From NCBI GenBank assembly GCA_022709605.1, contig JAKLIM010000247.1, forward strand, positions 1-5,830: a DNA stretch of 5,830 nucleotides. The letters run 5' to 3'. A program made the translations under genes and the position numbers. Shown one piece after another: positions 1-5,830 of this stretch (the stretch's first letter is position 1; each line of letters opens with the position of its first letter). The notes below the pieces were generated by a model, which was given only the letters and a program-made list of their open reading frames with translations, had not been told where the DNA came from and ran no database searches. The stretch comes from Bacteroidota bacterium (GTDB lineage Bacteria > Bacteroidota > Bacteroidia > Bacteroidales > Paludibacteraceae).

Positions 1-1
1 T

Positions 2-643
2 TGGGGTGGTACCTGGTTTTCAGTTGATGACTTTGTTTTAAGCTATTATGGCGAACAAATAATGGATGTAACAGTTAATGATCCTGAAAATGCACGTTTG
101 TTATTTAGTACAGTAGGAGAAACAATAGTTGTTCCGATTGTTGCTTATGGTTATACAAACGGATTTACTGTAGCTGCTGATCAACCTGCTTTGTTCGAAG
201 TAACAAATGGATCATTATCTCAATCCGGTGGTTCAGTAAGTGTTAGATTTATTGGCAATACTGTTGGAGTATATAATGGTCTTCTTAATATCACTATGGA
301 TGCGCCTGCAGCTGCTCCGGGAATGAGTAAAATTATCAGCATCGGAAATTCAATTCAGATTCCTATGGTTGCAAGTATAACTACAGCTGTTAATAATTTA
401 TCTTCTGATCATGTGAAAACATTTATTGCTGATAATGATATCGTTGCTCAGTTCAATCTTTCGAAAACTTCTGAAGTAGCTCTATCGGTTTATAATGTAA
501 ACGGTATGTTGATATCAAAAGATGTACGTACAATCAGCGCAGGTAAAAATCAATTCACACTGAATGCAAATCTCTCGTCGGGTGTTTATTTTGTAAAAAC
601 ATCAATCGATGGCAAAATCACAACGGCTAAATTAGTGAAATAA
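2..643 (+). CDS. Secreted multidomain protein with T9SS type A sorting domain (3' part only)
   Basis: The reading frame is open from the left edge, so this is the C-terminal part of a longer protein: 213 residues are visible and the ATG at 62 is probably internal. The first residues (WFSVDDFVLSYYG) resemble the last strand of the jelly-roll carbohydrate-binding-like domains common in Bacteroidota exoproteins. About 90 residues rich in V, T, G and S follow and look like an Ig-like beta-sandwich. The last 84 residues, from VNN at 389, form a T9SS type A C-terminal domain, with the core SVYNVNG, the SSGVYFVK strand and the end KLVK. In this family the tail directs an outer-membrane-translocated cargo through the T9SS and is normally removed on export. 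The tail aligns without gaps to that of the gene at 895. No catalytic residues can be assigned because the N-terminus is missing. The export route is well supported; the function is unknown. Confidence 0.9.
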   Translation, partial: WGGTWFSVDDFVLSYYGEQIMDVTVNDPENARLLFSTVGETIVVPIVAYGYTNGFTVAADQPALFEVTNGSLSQSGGSVSVRFIGNTVGVYNGLLNITMDAPAAAPGMSKIISIGNSIQIPMVASITTAVNNLSSDHVKTFIADNDIVAQFNLSKTSEVALSVYNVNGMLISKDVRTISAGKNQFTLNANLSSGVYFVKTSIDGKITTAKLVK

Positions 644-663
644 ACTTTGGTATAATTCTTTTT

Positions 664-698
664 AAAAACCGGCTTTGTTAAAACAAAGTCGGTTTTTT
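664..698 (+). terminator. Rho-independent terminator of the first gene
   Basis: This is an inverted repeat 20 nt after the stop codon. Arm 664-679 pairs with arm 682-697 over about 14-16 bp with one G-U wobble. The G+C core ACCGGCTTTG faces CAAAGTCGGT, the loop is a short A-rich turn, and the 3' arm runs into six T's (693-698). It should end transcription of the upstream gene and separate it from the gene at 895. Confidence 0.85.
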
Positions 699-734
699 GT
701 TGTTGTATAAATTATATTTGCCTTTTTTGACCTG

Positions 735-772
735 ATTTTATACCTTACTTGAATTCAACTAAGCTATTTTTG
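735..772 (+). promoter_or_regulatory. Promoter-like element, upstream copy
   Basis: The segment starts with ATTTTATACCTT and ends with TATTTTTG (765-772), which fits the Bacteroidota -7 consensus TAnnTTTG. It lies 70 bp upstream of a second 38-nt copy and matches it at 27 of 38 positions by hand alignment, with both ends best conserved. No clear TTTG -33 box sits at normal spacing, so it may be a weak promoter, a duplicated regulator site or a relic. Confidence 0.4.
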
Positions 773-804
773 TATAGTGAACATATATCCTCAATATTAT
801 GCAA

Positions 805-842
805 ATTTTACACCTTGCGTAATATTTATAAAGTTATTTTTG
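805..842 (+). promoter_or_regulatory. Probable promoter of the 895 gene
   Basis: TTG at 815-817, a 17-nt spacer and TATTTTTG at 835-842 fit the Bacteroidota promoter pattern (TTTG or TTG, 17-23 nt, TAnnTTTG). The start codon lies 52 nt downstream of the -7 box, leaving an A/T-rich leader of about 45 nt with no Shine-Dalgarno sequence, as is usual in this phylum. The upstream box ATTTTACACCTT is shared with the elements at 735 and 4984. Confidence 0.6.
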
Positions 843-894
843 TGTTCTTTAAAATAAAACAGATTTATTATTATTAACGATTAAATTTATTATC

Positions 895-3141
895 ATGAAA
901 AAAATTTACAAATTACTGGCGATGTTTATCGCTGTTTTTGCTTTCTCAACCATGGTGAAAGCGCAAACCTGGGATGCACCAATCTATAATGGTGAGACTC
1001 CTGTTTCTGGCATAAGTTATTATATTTACAACATTGGTTCAAATGGCTTTTTAAACCGTGGTGGATGGTATAGTATGCAAGCCGTTGTTACAACTCATGT
1101 AAAGCAAAATGCGTCAACCAATGTTAACAAATGGACTTCGGTAAATACAACCGGTTCTACATGGACTTTTCAATACAATAACAACGGTGTTGATGTTGCA
1201 GGTAGATATCTGTTCGATACCGGCGGCGGTACTGATTTATATACAGATAACACCACAAATAACACATTTACAGTTAGTGAAGTTGATGCTGTAAATCACA
1301 TATTCGCTCTGCAAAGTCAGGTGGCCGGTGTTAATTATGTAGGTAGCGAAGCAGCTACTGAAACCTCTAACACAGGAATAGCAAATATTGTTAGACCAAG
1401 CAGAGTAACTTTGGATAGTTATTCAAATTGGAAATTCGTATCGCAGGATAGTTATGATCTTTATCAGGCAAAAGTGATGTTGGACAGATATATGACTTAT
1501 GCAAAATTAAGAGGAGATATTGATTTAACAACATATATCGCAGCATACAATTCTGATGTATTGGTTGATATCAATACCGCATCTGCAAATTTATCAGCCC
1601 TGTTAACTCCGGTTGACGCAACAAGTACAATTTCAAATCCAAGTTTCGAAACTGGTCTTACCGGCTGGACAAACAGTGGATTTGTAACACAAACCAATAC
1701 ACCTCCTTTTCCTTTTATAAAAGACGGCAGCACTTATACAGAAAAATGGACAAGTGGACCCGGTAATTTGGCTGCAGCAACAATAACTCAGGCAGTTACA
1801 GTACCTAATGGAGTTTATCAGTTAGTAGTTTCAGGTCATGCATTTCAACAATCAGGTTCTAATCCACTTCATACCTATGCTTTAGCAATCTGTGGTTCAA
1901 AAACCACTGAAATAAGCGCTGCTGGCAATTACATTATTGATAACGTGGAAGTTACTAATGGTACTTTAACAATCGGTTATAAATTAGAAGGAGCTATTGC
2001 CTGTAACTGGACAGGATTCGATAACTTCAAATTATACCGTTATGTCACCTATAATACTCCTGTATTAGGTGCTTCTGCAGCATCGCTCAGATATGATGAT
2101 GTTTATTCATCATCAATAATGACTATAGTCGGTTCAAATCTTGTTAGCGATATTGCCATAACTGCACCATCGGGCATCACACTTTCAGGAACTAATGTTA
2201 TTGATAACGGAAGTGGAAACTATTCGATACTTGCTGCAAATGCAAATTCTTCAAATCCGGTTACAGTTACTTATGATGGTGCCAGCACTGTAGATGGAAC
2301 CATAGCATTAAGTGCAACCGGAAGTGGCGCTGCTCCGGCTGTAGCATCTGTTACAGTAAAAGCCTCTTCAAATGTAACTTGTTACACCCCTGTTTACTCC
2401 GATAGAACGAATATGATAGCTGATCCTACATTTAGTAACAGTATTCTGGGTTTTGCTAACGGAGGTTACAGTGGTTGGGGTCCAAAAGCCATCGACACAA
2501 AAAATCCTTATTGTGGTGCTGCAAGTTGTTATATTTTTGGTAGTTGCTGGCCAAATGGAGGTTCACTTGACCGTTCACTGAACACCGCAAACGGCAATGC
2601 TTTGAAGCCAAACTCAACTTACAGACTCAGAGCAATGATAAACTCACAAGCAAGCACGGGATCATTCCAGTTCGAGATTGAAGGAACAAGTGGAACAGGA
2701 ACAAATACTAAATTTCAGATAGAAAATACAGGAGGTTGGGTACAATTCGATAAATTGTTCACAACAGGCGCTAGTGTAGTAGAAGCCGGTATATATTTTA
2801 ATTCATGTACAACAGCACCTCCTATTACTGATACTTGTTTTATTGACAATTGGGAATTATATGAAGTTACCGACATAGTAAGTAGTGTGAATAATACATC
2901 AATTAATCAACTTAAAGTGTTTGCGGTTAATAGTGGTATTGAAGCCGACTTTAATCTTGCTTCGACAGGTGCAGTTGAATTCTCAGTATTTAATGTTCAG
3001 GGTAGCCGTATTGCTTCATTCAATGGAGTTTACAATGCCGGAAACAACAAGAAAGTATTGAACGTAAATCTTCCATCGGGTGTTTATTTGGTAAAAATGA
3101 CCGCCGACGGAAAAACAACAACCAATAAATTAGTGAAATAG
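895..3141 (+). CDS. Large secreted CBM-like and Ig-like protein with T9SS sorting domain
   Basis: This is a complete protein of 748 residues. Residues 1-23 form a signal peptide (MKK, hydrophobic core, probable cleavage after VKA). Residues 36-185 are rich in aromatic residues and glycine, with repeated motifs such as YYIYNIGSNGFLN and NWKFVSQ, and resemble the beta-trefoil-like (ricin-like) modules of Bacteroidota exoproteins; this call is tentative. Residues 186-238 are a helical FIVAR-like linker. Residues 245-383 are a CBM-like jelly roll, from SNPSFETGLTGW to FDNFKLYRY. Residues 388-485 are an Ig-like sandwich. Residues 496-658 are a second CBM-like jelly roll with several cysteines (496, 540, 545, 551, 638, 648) and the end FIDNWELYEV. 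Residues 665-748 are a T9SS type A tail ending KLVK. I see no catalytic module, so a surface-attached or released binding protein is more likely than an enzyme. The start is fixed by the signal peptide. It is probably monocistronic, between the promoter at 805 and the hairpin at 3164. Confidence 0.93.
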   Translation: MKKIYKLLAMFIAVFAFSTMVKAQTWDAPIYNGETPVSGISYYIYNIGSNGFLNRGGWYSMQAVVTTHVKQNASTNVNKWTSVNTTGSTWTFQYNNNGVDVAGRYLFDTGGGTDLYTDNTTNNTFTVSEVDAVNHIFALQSQVAGVNYVGSEAATETSNTGIANIVRPSRVTLDSYSNWKFVSQDSYDLYQAKVMLDRYMTYAKLRGDIDLTTYIAAYNSDVLVDINTASANLSALLTPVDATSTISNPSFETGLTGWTNSGFVTQTNTPPFPFIKDGSTYTEKWTSGPGNLAAATITQAVTVPNGVYQLVVSGHAFQQSGSNPLHTYALAICGSKTTEISAAGNYIIDNVEVTNGTLTIGYKLEGAIACNWTGFDNFKLYRYVTYNTPVLGASAASLRYDDVYSSSIMTIVGSNLVSDIAITAPSGITLSGTNVIDNGSGNYSILAANANSSNPVTVTYDGASTVDGTIALSATGSGAAPAVASVTVKASSNVTCYTPVYSDRTNMIADPTFSNSILGFANGGYSGWGPKAIDTKNPYCGAASCYIFGSCWPNGGSLDRSLNTANGNALKPNSTYRLRAMINSQASTGSFQFEIEGTSGTGTNTKFQIENTGGWVQFDKLFTTGASVVEAGIYFNSCTTAPPITDTCFIDNWELYEVTDIVSSVNNTSINQLKVFAVNSGIEADFNLASTGAVEFSVFNVQGSRIASFNGVYNAGNNKKVLNVNLPSGVYLVKMTADGKTTTNKLVK

Positions 3142-3163
3142 TTAATATAGTTTTTAAAAGTGA

Positions 3164-3199
3164 AGAAAGCGTGAATTCCGTAAGGAGTTCACGCTTTCT
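3164..3199. terminator. Hairpin terminator between convergent genes
   Basis: Sixteen-bp arms at 3164-3179 and 3184-3199 (AGAAAGCGTGAATTCC facing GGAGTTCACGCTTTCT) pair with a single G-U wobble around a GTAA tetraloop. The hairpin begins 22 nt after the stop of the plus-strand gene and lies about 50 nt beyond the stop of the minus-strand gene, so it can serve both. Neither side has a long uninterrupted T tract: the plus side continues GAATTT and the minus side TCACTTTT. The termination role is therefore inferred mainly from stem strength and position. Confidence 0.65.
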
Positions 3200-3249
3200 G
3201 AATTTAATGGATAATTAATAACTCATCATCCATCGAACAACTGATGGCA

Positions 3250-3993
3250 TTATACTGCAGGCGTACCGCTTTCGGGAGCCGGATTAGCACTTTTGCGTGC
3301 TTTGCGCACCTTAATGGTGTTTTTGTAATATTCGATCAGGTAATTTACTTCATCGATAAACGATGCATAGTCGGCTTCGCCGTTCAAAATCACCATGGCG
3401 TTTACCACCGTCCGGATATCGTTAAATGCTTTATCCACCGGTGCACGGGTCGCACGTACATCGCCACTCAACCTTGCAGCCGCTTCGGTGCTTCGCGAAC
3501 CAAACTGATTGATAAATCCGGTGTTGGTTTCGGCCAGCTTATTCAGAATATCCATCGATTTACACAGGGTTAATTCAGGTGAATAATTATTTAACAGCTG
3601 ATTTACTAAACTTGTAATCGTCTCACTTTCCTGGTTGTAGTTCTGTTTTCGCATGTCGCCTACCTGTTCGATAATGCGCATAATTTTAGTGGCAGCAAGC
3701 TGTACCTGCACATCGTAATGCAATAAATCGCTTTTGGTTTTATGTACAAACGATTTATAGAGTTGATCCCGAAAATCATCGTGGTCCTCTATGGTTTTAG
3801 TCAATTGGCTCCCGGCCTCTACTTCAATGGCTGCAAATTCGGCATACAAAGCATCAACATAACCCGAATAAATGGCGCTGATTCCCAACTTCTGGGGCGT
3901 AATCAAAGCAATTTCACTTTTTACATCGGAGTGAAATTGAGCATGTTCATTGTTTTTGAAAAAATGAAAGTTAATAGGATTAATTTTTTTCAT
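3250..3993 (-). CDS. DUF6261-like helical protein of unknown function
   Basis: This 247-residue protein has no signal peptide and no membrane segment, so it is probably cytoplasmic. The opening MKKINPINFHFFKNNEHAQFH, the helical middle, and the C-terminal pattern EVRATRAPVDKAF-like (seen here as DVRATRAPVDKAFNDI, 178-193) followed by YASFIDEVNYLIEYYKNT (209-226) match what I recall of the Bacteroidota family DUF6261. Some members of that family carry a hemagglutinin HagB-type label, which I would not transfer. Nearly the whole chain is predicted helical by composition. The last 20 residues form a basic, then P/A/G-rich tail that is probably disordered. The family role is unknown. The gene converges on the gene at 895, and its 5' side faces the 42-bp repeat array about 90 nt upstream. 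Its base composition looks more G+C-rich than that of the secreted-protein genes around it. The ATG at 3993 gives the family-like N-terminus. An overlapping ATG at 3997 opens only a five-codon frame. Confidence 0.85.
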   Translation of the reverse strand: MKKINPINFHFFKNNEHAQFHSDVKSEIALITPQKLGISAIYSGYVDALYAEFAAIEVEAGSQLTKTIEDHDDFRDQLYKSFVHKTKSDLLHYDVQVQLAATKIMRIIEQVGDMRKQNYNQESETITSLVNQLLNNYSPELTLCKSMDILNKLAETNTGFINQFGSRSTEAAARLSGDVRATRAPVDKAFNDIRTVVNAMVILNGEADYASFIDEVNYLIEYYKNTIKVRKARKSANPAPESGTPAV

Positions 3994-4089
3994 ACATCAA
4001 GTAATTTTTTAAAAATGAATAAATAAAATTTTGTAAACACGAAATATAATAACGTATATCATTTTGAATAATAAAAGTGACTAAATAGG

Positions 4090-4341
4090 GTCGCAAAACT
4101 GCGGCAGCACATTTGCAGTTGTACAAGTCGTGTCGCAAAACTGCGGGAACACATTTGCTGTTGTAAATGTCATGCCGCCAAACTGCGGGAACACATTTGC
4201 AGTTGTAAATGTCATGCCGCCAACCTGCGGGAGCACTTTTGCAGTTGTAAATGTCATGCCGCAAAACGGCGGGAACACATTTGCAGTTGTACATGCCCTG
4301 CCGCAAAATTTCGGCGCTACATCCGGTTTTATTGAGCTTTT
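4090..4341. repeat. 42-bp tandem repeat array (5 good copies plus 1 decayed)
   Basis: Units begin at 4090, 4132, 4174, 4216, 4258 and 4300, exactly 42 bp apart with no indels. Units 1-5 differ from one another at only 12 positions of the unit. Unit 6 matches the consensus at about 24 of 42 bases and seems decayed. Each unit contains a G+C hairpin, CCGCA-AAAC-TGCGG in its best form; the three central C-G/G-C pairs are invariant in units 1-5. A second A/T-rich potential hairpin follows (ACATTTGC-AGTT-GTAAATGT), perfect apart from one G-U in units 2 and 3 and degraded in the others. Because the period is a multiple of three and the unit lacks stops in several frames, long repetitive reading frames occur on both strands. 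The variable positions fall evenly over the three codon positions (4, 4, 4), which argues against protein coding. There are no spacers, so it is not a CRISPR array. Confidence 0.9.
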
Positions 4342-4363
4342 CGGAACATAATCGCACAAAAAA

Positions 4364-4399
4364 GCCGTTGCAGGGAACTTCGATATTCCTGTCAACGGC
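4364..4399. repeat. Long imperfect hairpin beside the repeat array
   Basis: The outer stem GCCGTTG (4364-4370) pairs with CAACGGC (4393-4399). An inner stem, CAGGGAA (4371-4377) with TTCCTG (4386-4391), follows with one bulged base on each side, around an 8-nt loop. This gives about 13 paired bases. No T tract follows on the plus strand, although six A's precede it, which would be a T tract on the minus strand. A minus-strand terminator or the boundary structure of the array are both possible. Confidence 0.5.
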
Positions 4400-4773
4400 A
4401 CTTGAGATATGTAGGGATGTATTGATGGTGCAATACGAATATTATTTATAGCTGTCATGTAAACAAACATGTTTATGGGTTAATGAGAAATCGTTGCTTT
4501 AATCAATGTTCACCAACATTACGCGATTTAAATTCCGATGCTCACGCTGCAAAAATAAAAAGATTTTTCTGAATAGCTTAATCGAATTGAAGAAAATATT
4601 TATGTTATTGAACATGTTTTCTGTGCATTAGGGTGGTGGCTGAACTTTTTTTTGTATGATAAATATATATGTTTCTCAGGTGCTCATCGATTATCGTTCG
4701 ATAATTTACAAGAACTGAATTGTGCCTTTATTAAAAAAGACTTTTGGTCTGATAATTTTATTTGTCCAACGGT

Positions 4774-4828
4774 TATGGCTCAATAAAAAATAAAATAAAG
4801 CTCATATATCGAATAATATTGAGCCATA
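4774..4828. repeat. Perfect 12-bp inverted repeat with 31-nt spacer
   Basis: TATGGCTCAATA at 4774-4785 is exactly complementary to TATTGAGCCATA at 4817-4828. The spacer is A/T-rich. Inside and just after the structure, AGCTCA (4799-4804) can also pair with TGAGCT (4842-4847), so two mutually exclusive folds are possible in RNA. No target-site duplication or transposase is visible. The role is unknown. Confidence 0.55.
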
Positions 4829-4894
4829 TTTCATTAAATCTTGAGCTAAAAAAACAACCGGAGCGCAATCGGGATATCCGCTTCGTGGCATAGA

Positions 4895-4925
4895 ATACTT
4901 TTATTCACCCAACCTATACTTTTAT
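4895..4925. repeat. Direct repeat ATACTTTTAT, 21-bp period
   Basis: Two exact 10-bp copies (4895-4904 and 4916-4925) are separated by 11 nt, which places them two helical turns apart on the same DNA face. They lie about 90 nt upstream of the -7 box for the gene at 5057. That is a plausible position for an activator or repressor dimer, but A/T-rich DNA makes short repeats common. Confidence 0.4.
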
Positions 4926-4983
4926 GTAGTCATTTAATATTAATAAGTAAAGCATATATTATTATTCTCTGCTTATTTGAACT

Positions 4984-5022
4984 ATTTTTCACCCTTTCTT
5001 ATTTATAAATGGCGTAATTTTG
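4984..5022 (+). promoter_or_regulatory. Probable promoter of the 5057 gene
   Basis: TAATTTTG at 5015-5022 matches TAnnTTTG and ends 34 nt before the start codon. The upstream part, ATTTTTCACCCTTT, resembles the box before the 895 gene, and both share an internal ATTTATAAA. A canonical TTG at the -33 position is missing; TTTC at 4995-4998 is the nearest approximation. The leader is A-rich with no Shine-Dalgarno sequence. Confidence 0.5.
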
Positions 5023-5056
5023 AATTTGAAATTCTAACTTTAAATTGAATAAAAAA

Positions 5057-5830
5057 ATGAAGAAAATTTACTTCTTATTGGCGGTGTTTTTTGCCGCAAG
5101 TGTCAACCTAATGGCACAAACAGATGTGACAGCAACGTACCTTACTAATGCCGGTTTTGATACTGGCTGTAATTATCTTGTAGGAGATGCAGCTGCAAAT
5201 CTTGGTTCTGCAAATGGTGGTGTCAATATCAAAGTTGTACCAGGCTGGACTATAGGAACTATTGGAGATAATTCAGCTGCTGCTTCTTACGAATATGGGT
5301 ATACCGGAACATTGAATTTATCCGGTGTTACGGGTACAATTCCCGCTCAAGGACCGGATGCCGCAACTGGTGCCGGTCACGGTGCTCTGGGTATTTCGGT
5401 TGCATGGACAGCTACGGTAACATATTATCAAGATGTTACCTTGCCAGCAGGAAAATACACTATTGAATATGCTGCATATAATTCAGGCCCCAATGCTAAT
5501 GATAACTGTCGTGTTGGATGGGTACCTACATCAGGAGCAGCTACTTTATCTACTAAAACAACATTTACTCTTAATTCATGGGTTACCGAAAGTGTTTCTT
5601 TTACAGTTGCAAGTGAAACAACTGGCAAAATCCAAGTGGGTTTAAATGCAAATAACGCTGGGTCAGGTTCTCATGGAAGGATATTTTTTGACTATGTAAA
5701 ATTGTCAATTTTACCTGTTGATAAAACCACATTACTCCAACTTAAAGACTCAGCACTTGTTATGTATAATAATCAACAACCTGTTGGGGCTTCTAACGTT
5801 TATAACGAATTAAATACTGCAATAGCTTCA
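5057..5830 (+). CDS. Secreted CBM-like protein, N-terminal part (runs off the window)
   Basis: From the ATG at 5057 the frame stays open to the window edge for 258 codons, so the gene is truncated here. Residues 1-20 are a signal peptide (MKKIYFLLAVFFAASVNLMA, cleavage before QTD). The opening MKKIY, the hydrophobic core and the AQT junction closely resemble the signal peptide of the gene at 895. Residues about 24-220 form a beta-rich domain, from TYLTNAGFDTG to IFFDYVKLSIL, typical of Bacteroidota CBM-like jelly rolls. From residue 222 a helical segment begins (DKTTLLQLKDSALVMYNNQ), resembling FIVAR-type linkers that in such proteins often lead to another binding or catalytic module. By analogy with its neighbours a T9SS tail is expected downstream, but this cannot be seen. 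Substrate and activity are unknown. The start is fixed by the signal peptide and the promoter 34 nt upstream. Confidence 0.9.
   Translation, partial: MKKIYFLLAVFFAASVNLMAQTDVTATYLTNAGFDTGCNYLVGDAAANLGSANGGVNIKVVPGWTIGTIGDNSAAASYEYGYTGTLNLSGVTGTIPAQGPDAATGAGHGALGISVAWTATVTYYQDVTLPAGKYTIEYAAYNSGPNANDNCRVGWVPTSGAATLSTKTTFTLNSWVTESVSFTVASETTGKIQVGLNANNAGSGSHGRIFFDYVKLSILPVDKTTLLQLKDSALVMYNNQQPVGASNVYNELNTAIAS

Larger units (their letters stand above)
4342..5056. other. Gene-free AT-rich intergenic stretch
   Basis: I see no convincing coding region here: frames are short, lack leader signals and resemble nothing I know. The stretch holds the hairpin at 4364, a perfect inverted repeat at 4774-4828, a direct repeat at 4895-4925 and the promoter-like element before the gene at 5057. 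It also holds AACATGTTT twice (4466-4474 and 4611-4619) and a small palindrome, ATTATCG-TT-CGATAAT, at 4690-4705. A more G+C-rich patch at about 4856-4890 stands out from the A/T-rich surroundings. No tRNA, rRNA or recognisable insertion-sequence end was seen. Confidence 0.6.

Noticed and set aside
1497..1733. Minus-strand frame inside the large secreted protein gene
   Set aside because: It lies entirely within a well-supported CDS, with no leader signals.
3244..4026. Plus-strand frames opposite the DUF6261-like gene (3244-3573 and 3742-4026)
   Set aside because: They are antisense shadows of a gene with a family-like N-terminus and helical pattern; their own sequences look random.
4090..4341. 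CRISPR array
   Set aside because: Units are contiguous and similar along their full length; there are no unique spacers and no cas genes.
4130..4351. Plus-strand repetitive frame as a protein
   Set aside because: It begins only at a GTG inside the repeat, the frame continues upstream to a stop at 4082 without an ATG, and unit differences show no codon-position bias.
3980..4357. Minus-strand repetitive frame overlapping the DUF6261 gene start
   Set aside because: It has a GTG start, is mostly repeat, ends 14 nt inside the real gene, and matches no family I recognise.
4774..4828. Rho-independent terminator
   Set aside because: The spacer is long (31 nt), no T tract follows on either strand, and no gene lies immediately upstream on either side.
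4856..4890. G+C-rich patch as an insertion-sequence remnant or tRNA
   Set aside because: It is too short, with no cloverleaf, no terminal repeat pair and no target duplication visible.
5428..5645. Short frames on both strands within the gene at 5057
   Set aside because: The main frame from 5057 has a signal peptide and a domain pattern and covers them completely.

Overview
The window looks like a chromosomal segment from a Bacteroidota bacterium, probably of the order Bacteroidales. The evidence is two proteins ending in a type A sorting domain of the type IX secretion system (T9SS), AT-rich intergenic DNA with TAnnTTTG-type -7 boxes, A/T-rich leaders without a Shine-Dalgarno sequence, and a DUF6261-type gene, a family I know mainly from Bacteroidales.

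Layout. (1) Positions 2-643 hold the 3' end of a secreted-protein gene: the end of a jelly-roll (CBM-like) domain, an Ig-like domain and a T9SS tail, followed by a hairpin terminator. (2) Positions 644-894 carry the terminator and two copies of a promoter-like element 70 bp apart. (3) Positions 895-3141 encode a complete 748-residue secreted multidomain protein with a T9SS tail and no catalytic domain that I recognise; a strong hairpin follows. (4) Positions 3250-3993, on the minus strand, encode a 247-residue helical DUF6261-like protein that converges on gene 2. (5) Positions 4090-4341 are an array of 42-bp tandem repeats, five good copies and one decayed copy, with no indels between units. 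Several reading frames stay open through it, but substitutions between copies show no codon-position bias, so I treat it as non-coding. (6) Positions 4342-5056 are gene-free but contain a long imperfect hairpin, a perfect 12-bp inverted repeat, a 10-bp direct repeat with a 21-bp period, and a promoter-like element. (7) Positions 5057-5830 are the start of a further secreted-protein gene that is still open at the window edge (258 codons seen).

How the parts fit. Genes 1, 2 and 4 share modules (signal peptide, CBM-like jelly rolls, short helical segments, Ig-like domain, T9SS tail) and look like a cluster of related exported proteins that bind glycans or cell surfaces. Terminators and separate promoter-like elements suggest that they are transcribed individually. 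Genes 2 and 4 share a similar upstream element, which hints at co-regulation. The DUF6261 gene and the repeat array break the cluster and look like an unrelated insertion or neighbour. No mobile-element gene, RNA gene or CRISPR array was recognised.
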